A stretch of DNA of 64,000 nucleotides. Origin: Autumnicola lenta. Lineage in GTDB: Bacteria > Bacteroidota > Bacteroidia > Flavobacteriales > Flavobacteriaceae. Within the stretch, counting starts at the first letter, position 1. Each line of letters starts with the position of its first letter. The translations under genes and the position numbers were made by a program. The stretch spans positions 1 through 64,000 of the forward strand of contig NZ_JAVRHO010000004.1 in the NCBI RefSeq assembly GCF_031846515.1, read 5' to 3'. The notes beneath the pieces are model-generated. The model was not told where the DNA came from, did not search any database, and worked only from the letters and a program-made list of their open reading frames with translations. Shown piece after piece: positions 51,677 to 61,608 of this stretch.

Positions 51677-52792
51677 TTGAAGTACTACATTATTGCAGGA
51701 GAAGCTTCAGGCGATCTGCACGCCTCCAACCTCATCAAAGCCCTAAAGGAAGTCGATGAAAATCCCGAATTTCGGTTTTGGGGAGGAGATCTCATGCAGC
51801 AACAGGGCGGCACCCTTGTAAAGCATTACCGCGACCTGGCTTTTATGGGGTTTGTGGAAGTGCTTTTTAATTTGCGTACCATCCTTAAGAATATTTCCTT
51901 TTGCAAAGAAGACATCTCCAGTTATAATCCTGACGTACTCATTTTTGTAGATTATCCGGGCTTTAATCTTCGCATTGCAAAATGGGCAAAGCAGCAGGGA
52001 ATCCCCACTCACTTCTATGTTTCCCCTCAGATTTGGGCCTGGAAAGAAAACCGGATTGCAGATATAAAAAGGGACATTGATCAGATGTACGTGATTCTAC
52101 CTTTTGAAAAGGAATTTTACGAGAAGAAGCACCACTTCCCGGTGCATTTTGTAGGACATCCTTTAATCGATGCCATTTCAAACAGGAAGAAAGTAGATGC
52201 TGAAGATTTTAAAAAACAATACAATCTGGATAAAAGGCCGATAATTGCCCTTTTGCCCGGCAGCCGTAAACAGGAAATATCGAAAATGCTTGAAGTGATG
52301 CTGAGTATTACTGAAGCTTACAAAGATTACCAATTTGTAATTGCCGGTGCACCCAGCCAGGAGAGGGAGTTTTACCAGCAGTTCATAAAAAAAAGCAATG
52401 TAAACCTGGTGATGAACCGCACTTACGATATTCTCGATTTGGCGCATGCGGCACTGGTAACCTCCGGGACTGCGACGCTGGAAACCGCGCTTTTTAAAGT
52501 TCCGGAGGTGGTGTGCTACAAAGGCAGTTTTATTTCCTACCATATTGCAAAGCGAATTATTCAGTTAAAGTTTATTTCTTTAGTAAATCTCATTATGGAT
52601 CGGGAAGTAGTAAAGGAGCTCATTCAAAATGACTTTAATCAGAAAAACTTAAAACAAGAACTTGATAAAATCCTCCAAGGAAAAAAACGTGAAAAAATAA
52701 TTGAAGATTATTATCTTTTGGAACAAAAATTAGGAGGTGCCGGCGCAAGCCAAACCACTGCCGAACTTATCTATAATGCTGCAAAAAGTTGA
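51677..52792 (+). CDS. lpxB: Lipid-A-disaccharide synthase
   Basis: A 371-residue glycosyltransferase that joins lipid X and UDP-diacylglucosamine in lipid A synthesis. It starts with TTG: the codon directly precedes KYYIIAGEASGDLHASNLIKAL, the family's beginning. Further marks are HFYVSPQIWAWKENRIADIKRDIDQMYVILPFEKEFY, FVGHPLIDAI, LLPGSRKQEISKMLEVML and ALVTSGTATLETALFKVPEVVCYK. Peripheral to the inner membrane. The next gene begins 4 bases after the stop. Confidence 0.97.
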   Translation: MKYYIIAGEASGDLHASNLIKALKEVDENPEFRFWGGDLMQQQGGTLVKHYRDLAFMGFVEVLFNLRTILKNISFCKEDISSYNPDVLIFVDYPGFNLRIAKWAKQQGIPTHFYVSPQIWAWKENRIADIKRDIDQMYVILPFEKEFYEKKHHFPVHFVGHPLIDAISNRKKVDAEDFKKQYNLDKRPIIALLPGSRKQEISKMLEVMLSITEAYKDYQFVIAGAPSQEREFYQQFIKKSNVNLVMNRTYDILDLAHAALVTSGTATLETALFKVPEVVCYKGSFISYHIAKRIIQLKFISLVNLIMDREVVKELIQNDFNQKNLKQELDKILQGKKREKIIEDYYLLEQKLGGAGASQTTAELIYNAAKS

Positions 52793-52796
52793 AAAA

Positions 52797-53399
52797 ATGG
52801 AAAAAACTTCAGCCGTAAATCAGGTTTTCTTCAAAAGAAATAAATCAGAAATTCTTAAAAACAGACTTCTGAAATTCAGTTTACTCCTAATTTTCGCAAT
52901 TTCCTTAACTTCCTGCGGCTCCTTTAGAACCAAAGTTGCTTCTAAAGACAGATCAGAAAGAATGGTTTCTTCAGAAGAAAAATTTGATTCGAGCCCAGAT
53001 ATTGAACCGGCAGATAAACGTGTGTACAACATCATTTCCAACGCTAAAAAGTTTGAAGGCACCGGCTATAAATATGGTGGTACTACAAAAAGAGGAATGG
53101 ACTGCTCCGGGCTGGTTTATACAGCCTACCTGGAAGAAGATATTCCGCTGCCAAGAACATCACGGGCGATGTCTTTAGAAGGAAAAAGATTGTTTTTAAA
53201 AGAAGTCACTGTGGGTGATCTGCTCTTTTTCGAAACTAATAAAAACAGAAAAGTTATTAATCATGTTGGACTGGTAGTAGACGTACTGCCGGACCATATT
53301 CTTTTTATCCACTCCACAAGCTCACGCGGAGTAATAATTTCTTCACTTTCAGAAAGTTATTGGCATAATAATTTTGTGATGGCGCGCCGGGTAATTTAA
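52797..53399 (+). CDS. NlpC/P60 family (C40) cell-wall peptidase, lipoprotein
   Basis: A 200-residue lipoprotein: a basic N-terminus, a hydrophobic segment and lipobox SLTSCGSF (Cys40). The ATG at 52797 is preferred to one 60 bases upstream because that one lies inside lpxB. The C40 domain (about 80-198) has the catalytic Cys in GMDCSGLVYTAY, the His in INHVGLVVD and a second His in LFIHSTSSRG. It should cleave peptide stems in peptidoglycan. Same direction as lpxB and comEC. Confidence 0.92.
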   Translation: MEKTSAVNQVFFKRNKSEILKNRLLKFSLLLIFAISLTSCGSFRTKVASKDRSERMVSSEEKFDSSPDIEPADKRVYNIISNAKKFEGTGYKYGGTTKRGMDCSGLVYTAYLEEDIPLPRTSRAMSLEGKRLFLKEVTVGDLLFFETNKNRKVINHVGLVVDVLPDHILFIHSTSSRGVIISSLSESYWHNNFVMARRVI

Positions 53400-53435
53400 T
53401 TTTTCTATATCTTCAGAAGTAAATTCTTCTGTGTC

Positions 53436-55508
53436 TTGAGATTCTTAAATGTCACGCTGATAAAGCTATGCCTGGTTTTCCTGCTTGGTATTTTATTTGG
53501 ATTCTATGCTGAGTTTTCCAGTGGGTCGATAATTGTCATTTTTGGTTCTGTACTTTTTTTCTTCATTTTCACCTTCATCAGGGCTACAAAAAATGTATTT
53601 CAGGATTTTTTCTTCGGAATAACAGCATATCTCCTCTTTTTCGCCATCGGATTGGTCACAGTTCACCTCCATGAGCCCAAAAATCAACCAAACCACTACA
53701 TTCATTATTCTGAAAATGTCAATTCTGAAGACATTATTAAGGTTACCATTACAGAAAGACTAAAAGACGGATTTTATGCCGAAAAATACATTGCAGAAGC
53801 CTCTGAAGCTTATAAAAATACTTCAGAAGAAGAAACATTAACCCGAAAAAAGCTCACCGGTAGAATTTTAATCAATATTTCCAAAGATTTAACAGAATTG
53901 AACCTTAAAGTTGGCGACAAACTGCTGATTCCAGCTGCTTTGGAAGAAATAAACCAGCCTCTCAATCCGCACCAGTTCAATTACAGGGAATATATGAAGA
54001 ACCTGGGTGTTCTTCGGCAAACGAACATTTCTAAACAGCAAATAGAGTTACTAAAGGACGAAAATTGGCATTTTAAAGCCATCGCTGAGAAATGGCGAAA
54101 CAAAAGTATTTCCAGCCTTAGAACGCATAGTTTCCAACCTGAGGATATGGCAATTATCCAGGCGCTAATCCTGGGTAATAGAAGGGAAATATCCGCAGAA
54201 ACCTATGAAAACTACGCTGCAGCCGGAGCAGTCCATATTTTGGCAGTTTCGGGCCTGCATGTGGGAATCATTCTGCTTATTCTCAACTGGCTCCTGCGTC
54301 CGGTGGAATTTTTCCCTAAAGGCAGGTACCTGAAAATGGCAATTATCGTGCTCCTGTTGTGGGCATTTGCTTTTATAGCCGGTTTGTCCCCTTCGGTAAT
54401 TAGAGCGGTGACCATGTTCTCGTTTTTGGCAATTGGCATGCAGCTTAAAAGGAAAACCAGCACCATAAACACCCTGTTTATGTCACTTTTGGTACTGCTA
54501 CTAATAAATCCGTATTACATTTTCCAGGTGGGCTTTCAGCTTAGTTATCTGGCAGTTTTTGCAATTGTCACCATTCAGCCAAAACTTGATAACCTCTATT
54601 CGCCCAAATATAAAATCACCGATTACTTCTGGAAAATTCTTAGCGTGAGTATTGCAGCGCAAATTGGGGTTTTGCCGTTAAGCCTGTATTATTTTCATCA
54701 ATTTCCGGGTCTGTTCTTTTTGACAAATCTCGTGCTCCTTCCATTTATTGGATTTATCCTTGGAGTTGGAATTCTGATCATTTTCCTGGCGCTGATTAAT
54801 GCCCTTCCGGATTTCCTCGCGGACTTCTACGGAAGTTGTATTGCGGCAATGAACTCTTTTGTAGATGTCGTAGCTGCTCAGGAAGCCTTTGTGCTCACTG
54901 ATATTACGTTTTCAGCATTAATTGCAGTGCTGGCATATCTCCTGATTGTTGCCGGAATTATGCTGATTCATAAAATGAACTTCAAAAATTTGAGCTTCTT
55001 TTTATTTGCTGTTATTTTTCTGCAGTGCGGGCTCCTCTTCGAAAACTACAATTATCGACAAGCTGAAGCTGTAGTTTTTCATAAAAGTCGCGGAACTGTT
55101 TTGGGCTTCAGAAATAACGAAATACTGACTCTTTATACTTCTGAAAATATTCAACCGGATAAAGAACTATTTCTGAAGAATTATGAAGTTGCCACAAAAG
55201 CAAATACTGTGACTTCAAATGAGATGCAAAGCATCTATAACTTTTCAGGAAAAAAATTACTGGTTGTGGATAGCGCAGCCGTATATAAAATTCCGGATTT
55301 TGAACCTAATATTTTACTCCTGACAAACTCTCCAAAATTAAATCTCGACAGATTAATTACAGAACTAAATCTTCACCAAATTATCGCCGATGGTAGTAAT
55401 TACAGTTCTTATGTAGAAAAGTGGAAACAAACCGCTGAAAATAAAAAAATCCCTTTCCACTATACAGGTGAAAAGGGAGCTTTTATTGTTTCATCAAAGC
55501 CGGAATAA
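53436..55508 (+). CDS. comEC: ComEC/Rec2 family DNA-uptake channel
   Basis: A 690-residue membrane protein that would carry single-stranded DNA across the inner membrane. The N-terminal helices and DUF4131 region (about 1-180) are followed by the Competence domain (about 205-510) with GAVHILAVSGLHVGIILLILNWLL, LSPSVIRAVTMFSFLA and LNFKN-type late helices. The C-terminal part (about 530-690) has the position and strand pattern of the metallo-beta-lactamase domain but no HxHxDH motif. Starts with TTG; no upstream ATG in frame. Contains two copies of the word TGGCAATTATC. Confidence 0.92.
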   Translation: MRFLNVTLIKLCLVFLLGILFGFYAEFSSGSIIVIFGSVLFFFIFTFIRATKNVFQDFFFGITAYLLFFAIGLVTVHLHEPKNQPNHYIHYSENVNSEDIIKVTITERLKDGFYAEKYIAEASEAYKNTSEEETLTRKKLTGRILINISKDLTELNLKVGDKLLIPAALEEINQPLNPHQFNYREYMKNLGVLRQTNISKQQIELLKDENWHFKAIAEKWRNKSISSLRTHSFQPEDMAIIQALILGNRREISAETYENYAAAGAVHILAVSGLHVGIILLILNWLLRPVEFFPKGRYLKMAIIVLLLWAFAFIAGLSPSVIRAVTMFSFLAIGMQLKRKTSTINTLFMSLLVLLLINPYYIFQVGFQLSYLAVFAIVTIQPKLDNLYSPKYKITDYFWKILSVSIAAQIGVLPLSLYYFHQFPGLFFLTNLVLLPFIGFILGVGILIIFLALINALPDFLADFYGSCIAAMNSFVDVVAAQEAFVLTDITFSALIAVLAYLLIVAGIMLIHKMNFKNLSFFLFAVIFLQCGLLFENYNYRQAEAVVFHKSRGTVLGFRNNEILTLYTSENIQPDKELFLKNYEVATKANTVTSNEMQSIYNFSGKKLLVVDSAAVYKIPDFEPNILLLTNSPKLNLDRLITELNLHQIIADGSNYSSYVEKWKQTAENKKIPFHYTGEKGAFIVSSKPE

Positions 55509-55588
55509 CCGTCTCTGATTATCTTTGGATTTAGTGCTTGTTCGGAAAAGCACTTAACTAATAAATTTGTAGTAAAAATTATTACATC

Positions 55589-55631
55589 GAGCGCAGTCGG
55601 GACGTTTTTGCTTGACCTTTCGACTCCGCTC
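55589..55631. repeat. Dispersed palindrome GAGCGCAGTCG / CGACTCCGCTC
   Basis: Arms 55589-55599 and 55621-55631, one mismatch, in the 167-base gap after comEC. The phrase CTTTCGACTCCGCTCAAGGTGACA is a widely dispersed repeat in Bacteroidota. Confidence 0.65.
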
Positions 55632-55675
55632 AAGGTGACAAAAACTAAATTTAGGTGTTCAATTGGGCAATTATT

Positions 55676-56221
55676 TCAGTTTGTAAATTCACCTTTAAAA
55701 TTCTCTCTGTACTCCGTGAAGTCCTCCTGACTGGTGAATTTTTTATACTCATCACCGGCAAATAACTTCAGAAATATCTCTAATTGTTCGGGAGTCCGGT
55801 AACCAACAACAGGAGCAATCATTTCGCCTTTTTGATCAAAAAACACCATTGTAGGATATCCTGAAATTCTCATTGCACTGGCAAATTCATGGGTACTATT
55901 CCTCCCACTACGCTCTGCGTCATATTTTGGATTTTTAAAAACCCTGTCCTTATATTCTATTTCTTCAGGACCTTCGGCATTAAATTTAACCGCATAAAAA
56001 TGCTTATTCACATATTGGGCAAGATCTTTATTGGAAAACGTATTACTATCCAACATCTTACAAGGGCCGCACCAACTGGTATAAGCATCCATAAAAATGC
56101 TCTTCGGGTTTTCTTTTTGTGCATCCAGTGCCTCGTTCATACTCATCCACTCAATTTCCTGCGCCTGTGAAGCGGCACCAAAAATGGCAATTATCAGGAA
56201 AGTAAATATCTTAAGCTTCAT
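55676..56221 (-). CDS. Periplasmic thioredoxin family protein
   Basis: A 181-residue exported protein (signal peptide ending AASQAQ). The thioredoxin fold begins at about 38 with IFMDAYTSWCGPCKMLDSNTF, active site Cys-Gly-Pro-Cys. It has the cis-Pro region ISGYPTMVFFDQKGE and an insert of about 30 residues between (FNAEGPEEIEYKDRVFKN). It is probably a reductase of periplasmic disulfides or a DUF255-like relative. Alone between comEC and the POT transporter; the signal-peptide part of the gene contains one CAAAAATGGCAATTATC word. Confidence 0.9.
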   Translation of the reverse strand: MKLKIFTFLIIAIFGAASQAQEIEWMSMNEALDAQKENPKSIFMDAYTSWCGPCKMLDSNTFSNKDLAQYVNKHFYAVKFNAEGPEEIEYKDRVFKNPKYDAERSGRNSTHEFASAMRISGYPTMVFFDQKGEMIAPVVGYRTPEQLEIFLKLFAGDEYKKFTSQEDFTEYRENFKGEFTN

Positions 56222-56248
56222 ATTTCTATTTTTTTCTTCAACAAAGCA

Positions 56249-56279
56249 AGAAGCATTCCTAAATTATAAGAATGCTTCT
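56249..56279 (-). terminator. Hairpin after the POT transporter gene
   Basis: AGAAGCATTC pairs with GAATGCTTCT around an 11-base loop, 21 bases after the stop at 56300. The T-run is poor on both sides. Confidence 0.5.
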
Positions 56280-56299
56280 GTTATATATAGAATCTTATT

Positions 56300-57907
56300 C
56301 TATCTGATTCCGTGCATCTTCTTTACCAGAAATTTATTGATCGCTATCATTATTAACCCCATCAAAATGGGAATTGAAGTAAAAATGAGAAAGAACACAG
56401 ATAATGAGTATTCTTCAGAAATAGCATCAATATAGCCACCTGTATAACCTCCAAGGATACCAGCTAGAGAATTGGCCATAAACCAGATCCCAAACATTAG
56501 CCCCACCAATTTTGGCGGCGACAGTTTACTTACATAAGATAATCCAACCGGAGAAACGCATAATTCCCCGATGGTATGAAAGAAATAGGCCAGGATCAAC
56601 CAAATCATACTTACAGAAGCAACCTGGGCTCCCTGCGGAATTCCAGAAGCCCCGTATGCAAGAGCACCAAAGCCCACACCTAATAGGATTAGTCCGATTC
56701 CAAATTTCACCGGACCGGTGGGATTAAATCTGCTCTCCCATATCTTTGAAAACAAAGGAGCAAAAAGGATTATAAACAAAGAGTTTAAAACAGAAAACCA
56801 CGAGGCCGGAACTTCTGAAGCATCTGCTATAAATTCTCTGTACAAAATATAAATTACTATTCCCCAGATAATAAAGAAGCTAATACCAAGGAAAGTGTTA
56901 GACTTGGCAAAAGAGCCAAAGGTCTGTTTAAAAAGAAGTCCCAGAACATAGGTTATTACCAGTAATGGAACTATCGTTATAATAGCATTAATTATTTTGA
57001 ACGTATATGCACCGCTACCAACCAGCACCCTATCTGTATAATCTGCAGCAAAAATGGTCATGGAGCCACCTGCCTGCTCAAAAGCCCACCAAAAGAAGAT
57101 GGTGAAAAGTGCAAAAACAGAAATAACGAGGATCCTGTCTCCTTTTACTCCAGCGGAAACTTCAGTTTTTTTCTCAGGCTCTTCACTTTTAAATTTCCCT
57201 CCTCCTTCAGATTTCACTTCACCTTTAATTGTCTTTTGATCTACATAATCAATTTCCTTTGTAGTTTTTAAGCCAATCTCTCCAAAAATTTTCTGGCCAA
57301 AATAGAACTGCAACATTCCAAAGAACATAAAGACACCCGCAAGACCAAAACCCCAGTGCCAGCCAATGTTTTCACCAATGTATCCACAAAGTAGAATTCC
57401 GAGAAATGCGCCGGCATTAATCCCCATATAAAAGATGGTGTAGCCAGCATCCTTTTCTTTGTCGTCTGTCTTATACAGTTGCCCTACAATAGAAGAAATA
57501 TTTGGTTTGAACAATCCATTTCCGAGGATCAAAAGTATCAGCCCCAAATAGAAAAAATTGTCTGTAAAACCTTCCAGAGCCATGGATGCATGTCCCAAAG
57601 TCATTACTAGCGCACCCCATACTACCGCATTACGGTACCCCAGGAGCTTATCTGCAATTAAACCTCCAAAAATAGGCGTGACGTATACGAGGCCAATATA
57701 CCATCCATATAAGATAAGCGCATCTTGTCGCTCCCAGCCCCAGCCTTCTTCCATGAGAGAGGCAGTTAAGAAAAGTACCAAAAGAGCCCGCATTCCATAA
57801 TAGGAAAAACGTTCCCACATCTCTGTAAAAAACAGGACGAACAATCCCGCAGGATGTCCTAAAACTGTACGTTGATTATGTTCTGAACCTCCAAATTTGA
57901 ATTCCAT
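56300..57907 (-). CDS. POT family proton-dependent di/tripeptide transporter
   Basis: A 535-residue inner-membrane protein with 12-14 helices. The POT motif TEMWERFSYYGMRALL is at about 29-44; GGLIADKLLGYRN and GLFKPNISSIVGQLYK are further family marks. The late block GELCVSPVGLSYVSKLSPPKLVGLMFGIWF is diagnostic. A charged loop near 220-255 (GGGKFKSEEPEKKTE) separates the halves. It imports di- and tripeptides with protons. Starts 22 bases after the dipeptidyl peptidase gene, which makes such peptides. Confidence 0.96.
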   Translation of the reverse strand: MEFKFGGSEHNQRTVLGHPAGLFVLFFTEMWERFSYYGMRALLVLFLTASLMEEGWGWERQDALILYGWYIGLVYVTPIFGGLIADKLLGYRNAVVWGALVMTLGHASMALEGFTDNFFYLGLILLILGNGLFKPNISSIVGQLYKTDDKEKDAGYTIFYMGINAGAFLGILLCGYIGENIGWHWGFGLAGVFMFFGMLQFYFGQKIFGEIGLKTTKEIDYVDQKTIKGEVKSEGGGKFKSEEPEKKTEVSAGVKGDRILVISVFALFTIFFWWAFEQAGGSMTIFAADYTDRVLVGSGAYTFKIINAIITIVPLLVITYVLGLLFKQTFGSFAKSNTFLGISFFIIWGIVIYILYREFIADASEVPASWFSVLNSLFIILFAPLFSKIWESRFNPTGPVKFGIGLILLGVGFGALAYGASGIPQGAQVASVSMIWLILAYFFHTIGELCVSPVGLSYVSKLSPPKLVGLMFGIWFMANSLAGILGGYTGGYIDAISEEYSLSVFFLIFTSIPILMGLIMIAINKFLVKKMHGIR

Positions 57908-57929
57908 GTGATTCCTTTTGTATTAGGTT

Positions 57930-60101
57930 TTATAATTTATTCTTAATAAAATCTGTCATCTTGGTATAAAGATGAAGCCGGGTGTTCCCGCCATAGATAC
58001 CATGGTCCCGGTCCGGATAAATTGCCCAGTCGAATTGCTTGTTGGCCTGGATCAAAGCTTCTACCATTCGCATTGTATTCTGAAGGTGAACATTATCATC
58101 ACCACCGCCATGGATCAAAAGATAATCCCCTTCCAGCTTTTCTACGTGATTTATCGGGGAATTATCGTCGTAACCCGAAGGATTCTCTTGTGGCGTTGCC
58201 ATATATCTTTCGGTATAAATACTGTCATAAAATCTCCAGCTGGTCACCGGCGCAACCGCAATGGCCATAGAAAAGGTATTGTTCCCCTGCAACAGTGCAT
58301 TAGAAGACATAAAGCCACCATAACTCCAGCCCCAGATCCCAATCCTGTCTTCATCTATATAATCCATTGCTCCAAATTTTTGTGCGGCTGCAATCTGGTC
58401 TTCAACTTCGTATTTTCCTAGCTCATGCTGAGTAACTTTTTTAAATGCCGCACCTTTATAACCTGTTCCGCGGGGATCTACACAAGCAATAATGTAACCT
58501 TCATCTGCCAGTAACTGAAACCAGTAATCGTTGGAATTAAAATAAGTATTGGAAACCGACTGTGATCCCGGCCCGGAATACTGAAACATCAAAAGCGGAT
58601 ATTCCTTGTTTTCATCAAAATCCTGAGGCTTGATCATCCACATATTAAGCTCATTTCCATTGACTTCAATCGCAGAAAGTTCTTTTGGAGAAAAATTATA
58701 GGCTTCTTCCAGTTCCAATAATTTGCTGTTATCCTTTATTTCCCTGATGAGTTTTCCATCCTTAGCACGGTGTAAGGTATAAACATAGGGAGTTTCAGTA
58801 TCAGTGAAGGAATTAATAAAGTAGGTAAAATCAGCACTAAAATCGGCACTATTAGTTCCTGTTTCCGGAGTTAAAAGTTCTTTCCTTTTACCCTTCGAAT
58901 TTATAGAATATACCGCCCTGTTGACACTTCCTGTTTCTGTGCTTTGATAGAAAATTTTCTTCTTTTTGCGATCAAAGCCATAATAATTTGTCACTTCCCA
59001 GTCTCCTGAAGTTACCTGATTAATCAAATATCCTTTATCATTGTAATGATAAATATGATTAAAACCATCTTTTTCACTGGTCCAGATAAAGCTGTTATCC
59101 TCTAAAAAAGTCAGGTTATCGGTAATGTCTATATAAGCTTTGTTAGTTTCATTCAGGATCACTTCTTTACTGTTATCTTCTGCATTTACAAAGATAAGAT
59201 CGAGACCATTCTGGTGGCGATTAATCACCTGTACACTTAGCAACATTGGATCTGCACTCCACTTGATCCTTGGGATATAAAAATCGGTATATTCACTTAA
59301 ATCTATTTCCTGACTCTCTTCGGAAACTACATCGTACATGTGCAGCGATACCAGCGAATTCGTTTCACCTGCCTTGGGATATTTAAAAGTATATTCTGAA
59401 GGATATAAGCTCTGTCCAAAGATATCCATAGAGAATTCCGGAACTTTAGATTCGTCGAACTTGATATAAGCTATTTTTTCACCTGAAGGATTCCACTGGA
59501 AAGCTTTTACAAAAGCAAATTCTTCTTCATAAACCCAATCGGTCACTCCATTTATAATCTTGTTTTTCTCACCATCAAAAGTTACCTGTGTTTCCTCTCC
59601 GGAAGCGATATCGTAAACAAAAATATTATTATCGAAAACATATGCTATTTTGGAAGCATCTGGCGAAAAAGTTGGCTCCTGAACCATTTTATCGGTTAAC
59701 TTTGTTAATTCCTTAGTTTGAAAATTGAAGAAATAGTAGATCCCTCGGGAAGATCGTCTGTATATTTTCTCTGAAGCTGTATTGATCAGGATTTTACCCT
59801 CATCTTCACTTAATTCGAAATCCTGAAAGGAGGAAATTTCAGGAAGATCTGCACTATTCAGCATGGTGCGAACCTGCCCGCCGGTACTGTAATTATACAC
59901 ATCTATAGTAGTCTTTTCCGCATTTCTATCGCTATTCAACACAAGGTATTCCTTGCCATTTTTTAGGGACTGCAGCGACTGCAATCGCTCCTGCCGGAAT
60001 GTACCATTCCAAATTTCTTCAAGGGTGATCTCTTTTTCCTGGGCATGAACAAAAGAGGTTGCAATTAATAAAAACGTAGCAACAAGTTTAGGGAACTTCA
60101 T
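57930..60101 (-). CDS. S9 family dipeptidyl peptidase (DPP IV-like)
   Basis: A 723-residue exported protease (signal peptide ending SFVHAQ). The N-terminal half is an eight-bladed propeller of the DPP IV type (DPP_IV N domain, about 80-440), with WVYEEEFAFVKAFQWNPSGEKIAYIKFDE containing the Glu-Glu that holds the substrate N-terminus. The alpha/beta-hydrolase half has GWSYGGFMS (Ser593), HGGGDDNVHLQN (Asp) and YPDRDHGI (His). It should remove X-Pro or X-Ala dipeptides from peptides in the periplasm, feeding the co-transcribed POT importer. Confidence 0.96.
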   Translation of the reverse strand: MKFPKLVATFLLIATSFVHAQEKEITLEEIWNGTFRQERLQSLQSLKNGKEYLVLNSDRNAEKTTIDVYNYSTGGQVRTMLNSADLPEISSFQDFELSEDEGKILINTASEKIYRRSSRGIYYFFNFQTKELTKLTDKMVQEPTFSPDASKIAYVFDNNIFVYDIASGEETQVTFDGEKNKIINGVTDWVYEEEFAFVKAFQWNPSGEKIAYIKFDESKVPEFSMDIFGQSLYPSEYTFKYPKAGETNSLVSLHMYDVVSEESQEIDLSEYTDFYIPRIKWSADPMLLSVQVINRHQNGLDLIFVNAEDNSKEVILNETNKAYIDITDNLTFLEDNSFIWTSEKDGFNHIYHYNDKGYLINQVTSGDWEVTNYYGFDRKKKKIFYQSTETGSVNRAVYSINSKGKRKELLTPETGTNSADFSADFTYFINSFTDTETPYVYTLHRAKDGKLIREIKDNSKLLELEEAYNFSPKELSAIEVNGNELNMWMIKPQDFDENKEYPLLMFQYSGPGSQSVSNTYFNSNDYWFQLLADEGYIIACVDPRGTGYKGAAFKKVTQHELGKYEVEDQIAAAQKFGAMDYIDEDRIGIWGWSYGGFMSSNALLQGNNTFSMAIAVAPVTSWRFYDSIYTERYMATPQENPSGYDDNSPINHVEKLEGDYLLIHGGGDDNVHLQNTMRMVEALIQANKQFDWAIYPDRDHGIYGGNTRLHLYTKMTDFIKNKL

Positions 60102-60257
60102 TAATTTTTATAATTTTTACGAAAGGCCAAGTTTACTAAATTTTCAGCAAAAAAAGGAGCGTTTATATGTTAAATGCTAATAATCTGTTAATGGAAATTT
60201 CGCTTTTAAGCTGTATCTACCTGGCCTTTCAGGTTATACTCCTAGAAATAACAATTG

Positions 60258-60265
60258 TATATTTG
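60258..60265 (+). promoter_or_regulatory. -7 element of the HMG-CoA reductase gene
   Basis: TATATTTG, 23 bases before the start codon. No TTG stands 19 bases upstream (ATA instead), so only half of the promoter is certain. Confidence 0.5.
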
Positions 60266-60288
60266 AACTTTCAAAAATCAACCCAAAA

Positions 60289-61608
60289 ATGACAGAACCC
60301 GTAGCCGGTTTTTCCAAATTCAGCAAAGAAGAAAAGATTCAGTGGCTTAGCAATAATTATCTAAATAATGATCCAGGGGCAGTTAAAGTCTTAAAGCAGT
60401 ATTGGAACAGAGAGGATAAGCTCCAGCAGTTACATGATGAATTTACAGAAAATACTATATCCAATTTCTACCTTCCTTTTGGTCTTGCCCCCAATTTTTT
60501 AATTAACGGCAGACTAATCGCGATTCCCATGGTCATTGAGGAAAGCTCGGTAATTGCTGCAGCAAGTAAAGCCGCCAAATTCTGGGGAAGCCGGGGCGGA
60601 TTTAAAGCCACGGTGCTAAACACAAAGAAGATTGGCCAGGTTCATTTTATTTACAAAGGGGATTTTAGCAAACTGCAAAGATTTTTTACTGAAGTAAAAT
60701 CCCAATTGCTTGATGCGGTAAAGCCTATCACCAAAAATATGGAAAAGCGCGGTGGCGGTGTTCTGGAGGTGGAGCTTAGAGATAAAACCGAAAAACTCGA
60801 AAACTATTATCAGTTGCACTGCAATTTCGACACGAGAGATTCTATGGGTGCAAACTTTATTAATTCCTGTCTCGAAAAATTTGCTGAAGTATTACAGAAC
60901 GAAGCCCATAATTATTCAGATTTTACTGCTGAAGAAAAAGATATCGAGATCCTGATGAGCATTCTTTCCAATTATGTTCCGGAGTGTCTTGTGAGAGCTG
61001 AAGTTTCCTGCCCTCTGGATGAACTTTCTGATGATCCCAAGTTGGACGGTCAAGAATTCGCAGATAAGTTTCTTAGAGCAATTCGTATTGCTGAAGTTGA
61101 AAAACATCGTGCTGTCACCCATAACAAAGGAATCATGAACGGGATCGACGCAGTTGTACTCGCTACAGGAAATGATTTCAGAGCCGTGGAAGCAGGAGTT
61201 CATGCCTACGCTTCAAAAGATGGTGAATATACCAGTCTCACCCATGCTTCAGTTGAAAACGGAATCTTCAGGTTTTGGATGGAAATTCCCCTTGCCCTCG
61301 GCACCGTTGGCGGACTTACAAGCCTTCATCCCCTGGTAAAATTAGCGCTTCAGATCCTTCAAAAACCTTCCGCAGAAGATTTAATGAAAATTGTTGCTGT
61401 GGCAGGCCTGGCTCAGAATTTTGGTGCGGTTAAATCTTTAATAACAACAGGAATTCAACAGGGGCACATGAAGATGCACCTTATGAATATTCTTAATCAA
61501 CAACATGCAACGCCGCAGGAAAAAGAAATTATTATAGATTTCTTCAGAAAAAATAAAGTTTCGCACAGTAGCGTGATAGATCAGCTCGAAAAAATCAGAA
61601 AACAATGA
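60289..61608 (+). CDS. mvaA: Hydroxymethylglutaryl-CoA reductase, class II type
   Basis: A 439-residue enzyme making mevalonate from HMG-CoA. PIPMVIEESSVIAAASKAAKFWGSRGG-type sequence (about 82-105) carries the catalytic Glu. VEKHRAVTHNKGIMNGIDAVVLATGNDFRAVEAGVHAYA (about 264-302) has the catalytic Lys and Asp, and the PLALGTVGG block follows. A late His lies in the mobile C-terminal flap (about 390-439). Flavobacteria use this class in biosynthesis even though it is called degradative. Overlaps the kinase gene by 4 bases (ATGA). Confidence 0.95.
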   Translation: MTEPVAGFSKFSKEEKIQWLSNNYLNNDPGAVKVLKQYWNREDKLQQLHDEFTENTISNFYLPFGLAPNFLINGRLIAIPMVIEESSVIAAASKAAKFWGSRGGFKATVLNTKKIGQVHFIYKGDFSKLQRFFTEVKSQLLDAVKPITKNMEKRGGGVLEVELRDKTEKLENYYQLHCNFDTRDSMGANFINSCLEKFAEVLQNEAHNYSDFTAEEKDIEILMSILSNYVPECLVRAEVSCPLDELSDDPKLDGQEFADKFLRAIRIAEVEKHRAVTHNKGIMNGIDAVVLATGNDFRAVEAGVHAYASKDGEYTSLTHASVENGIFRFWMEIPLALGTVGGLTSLHPLVKLALQILQKPSAEDLMKIVAVAGLAQNFGAVKSLITTGIQQGHMKMHLMNILNQQHATPQEKEIIIDFFRKNKVSHSSVIDQLEKIRKQ

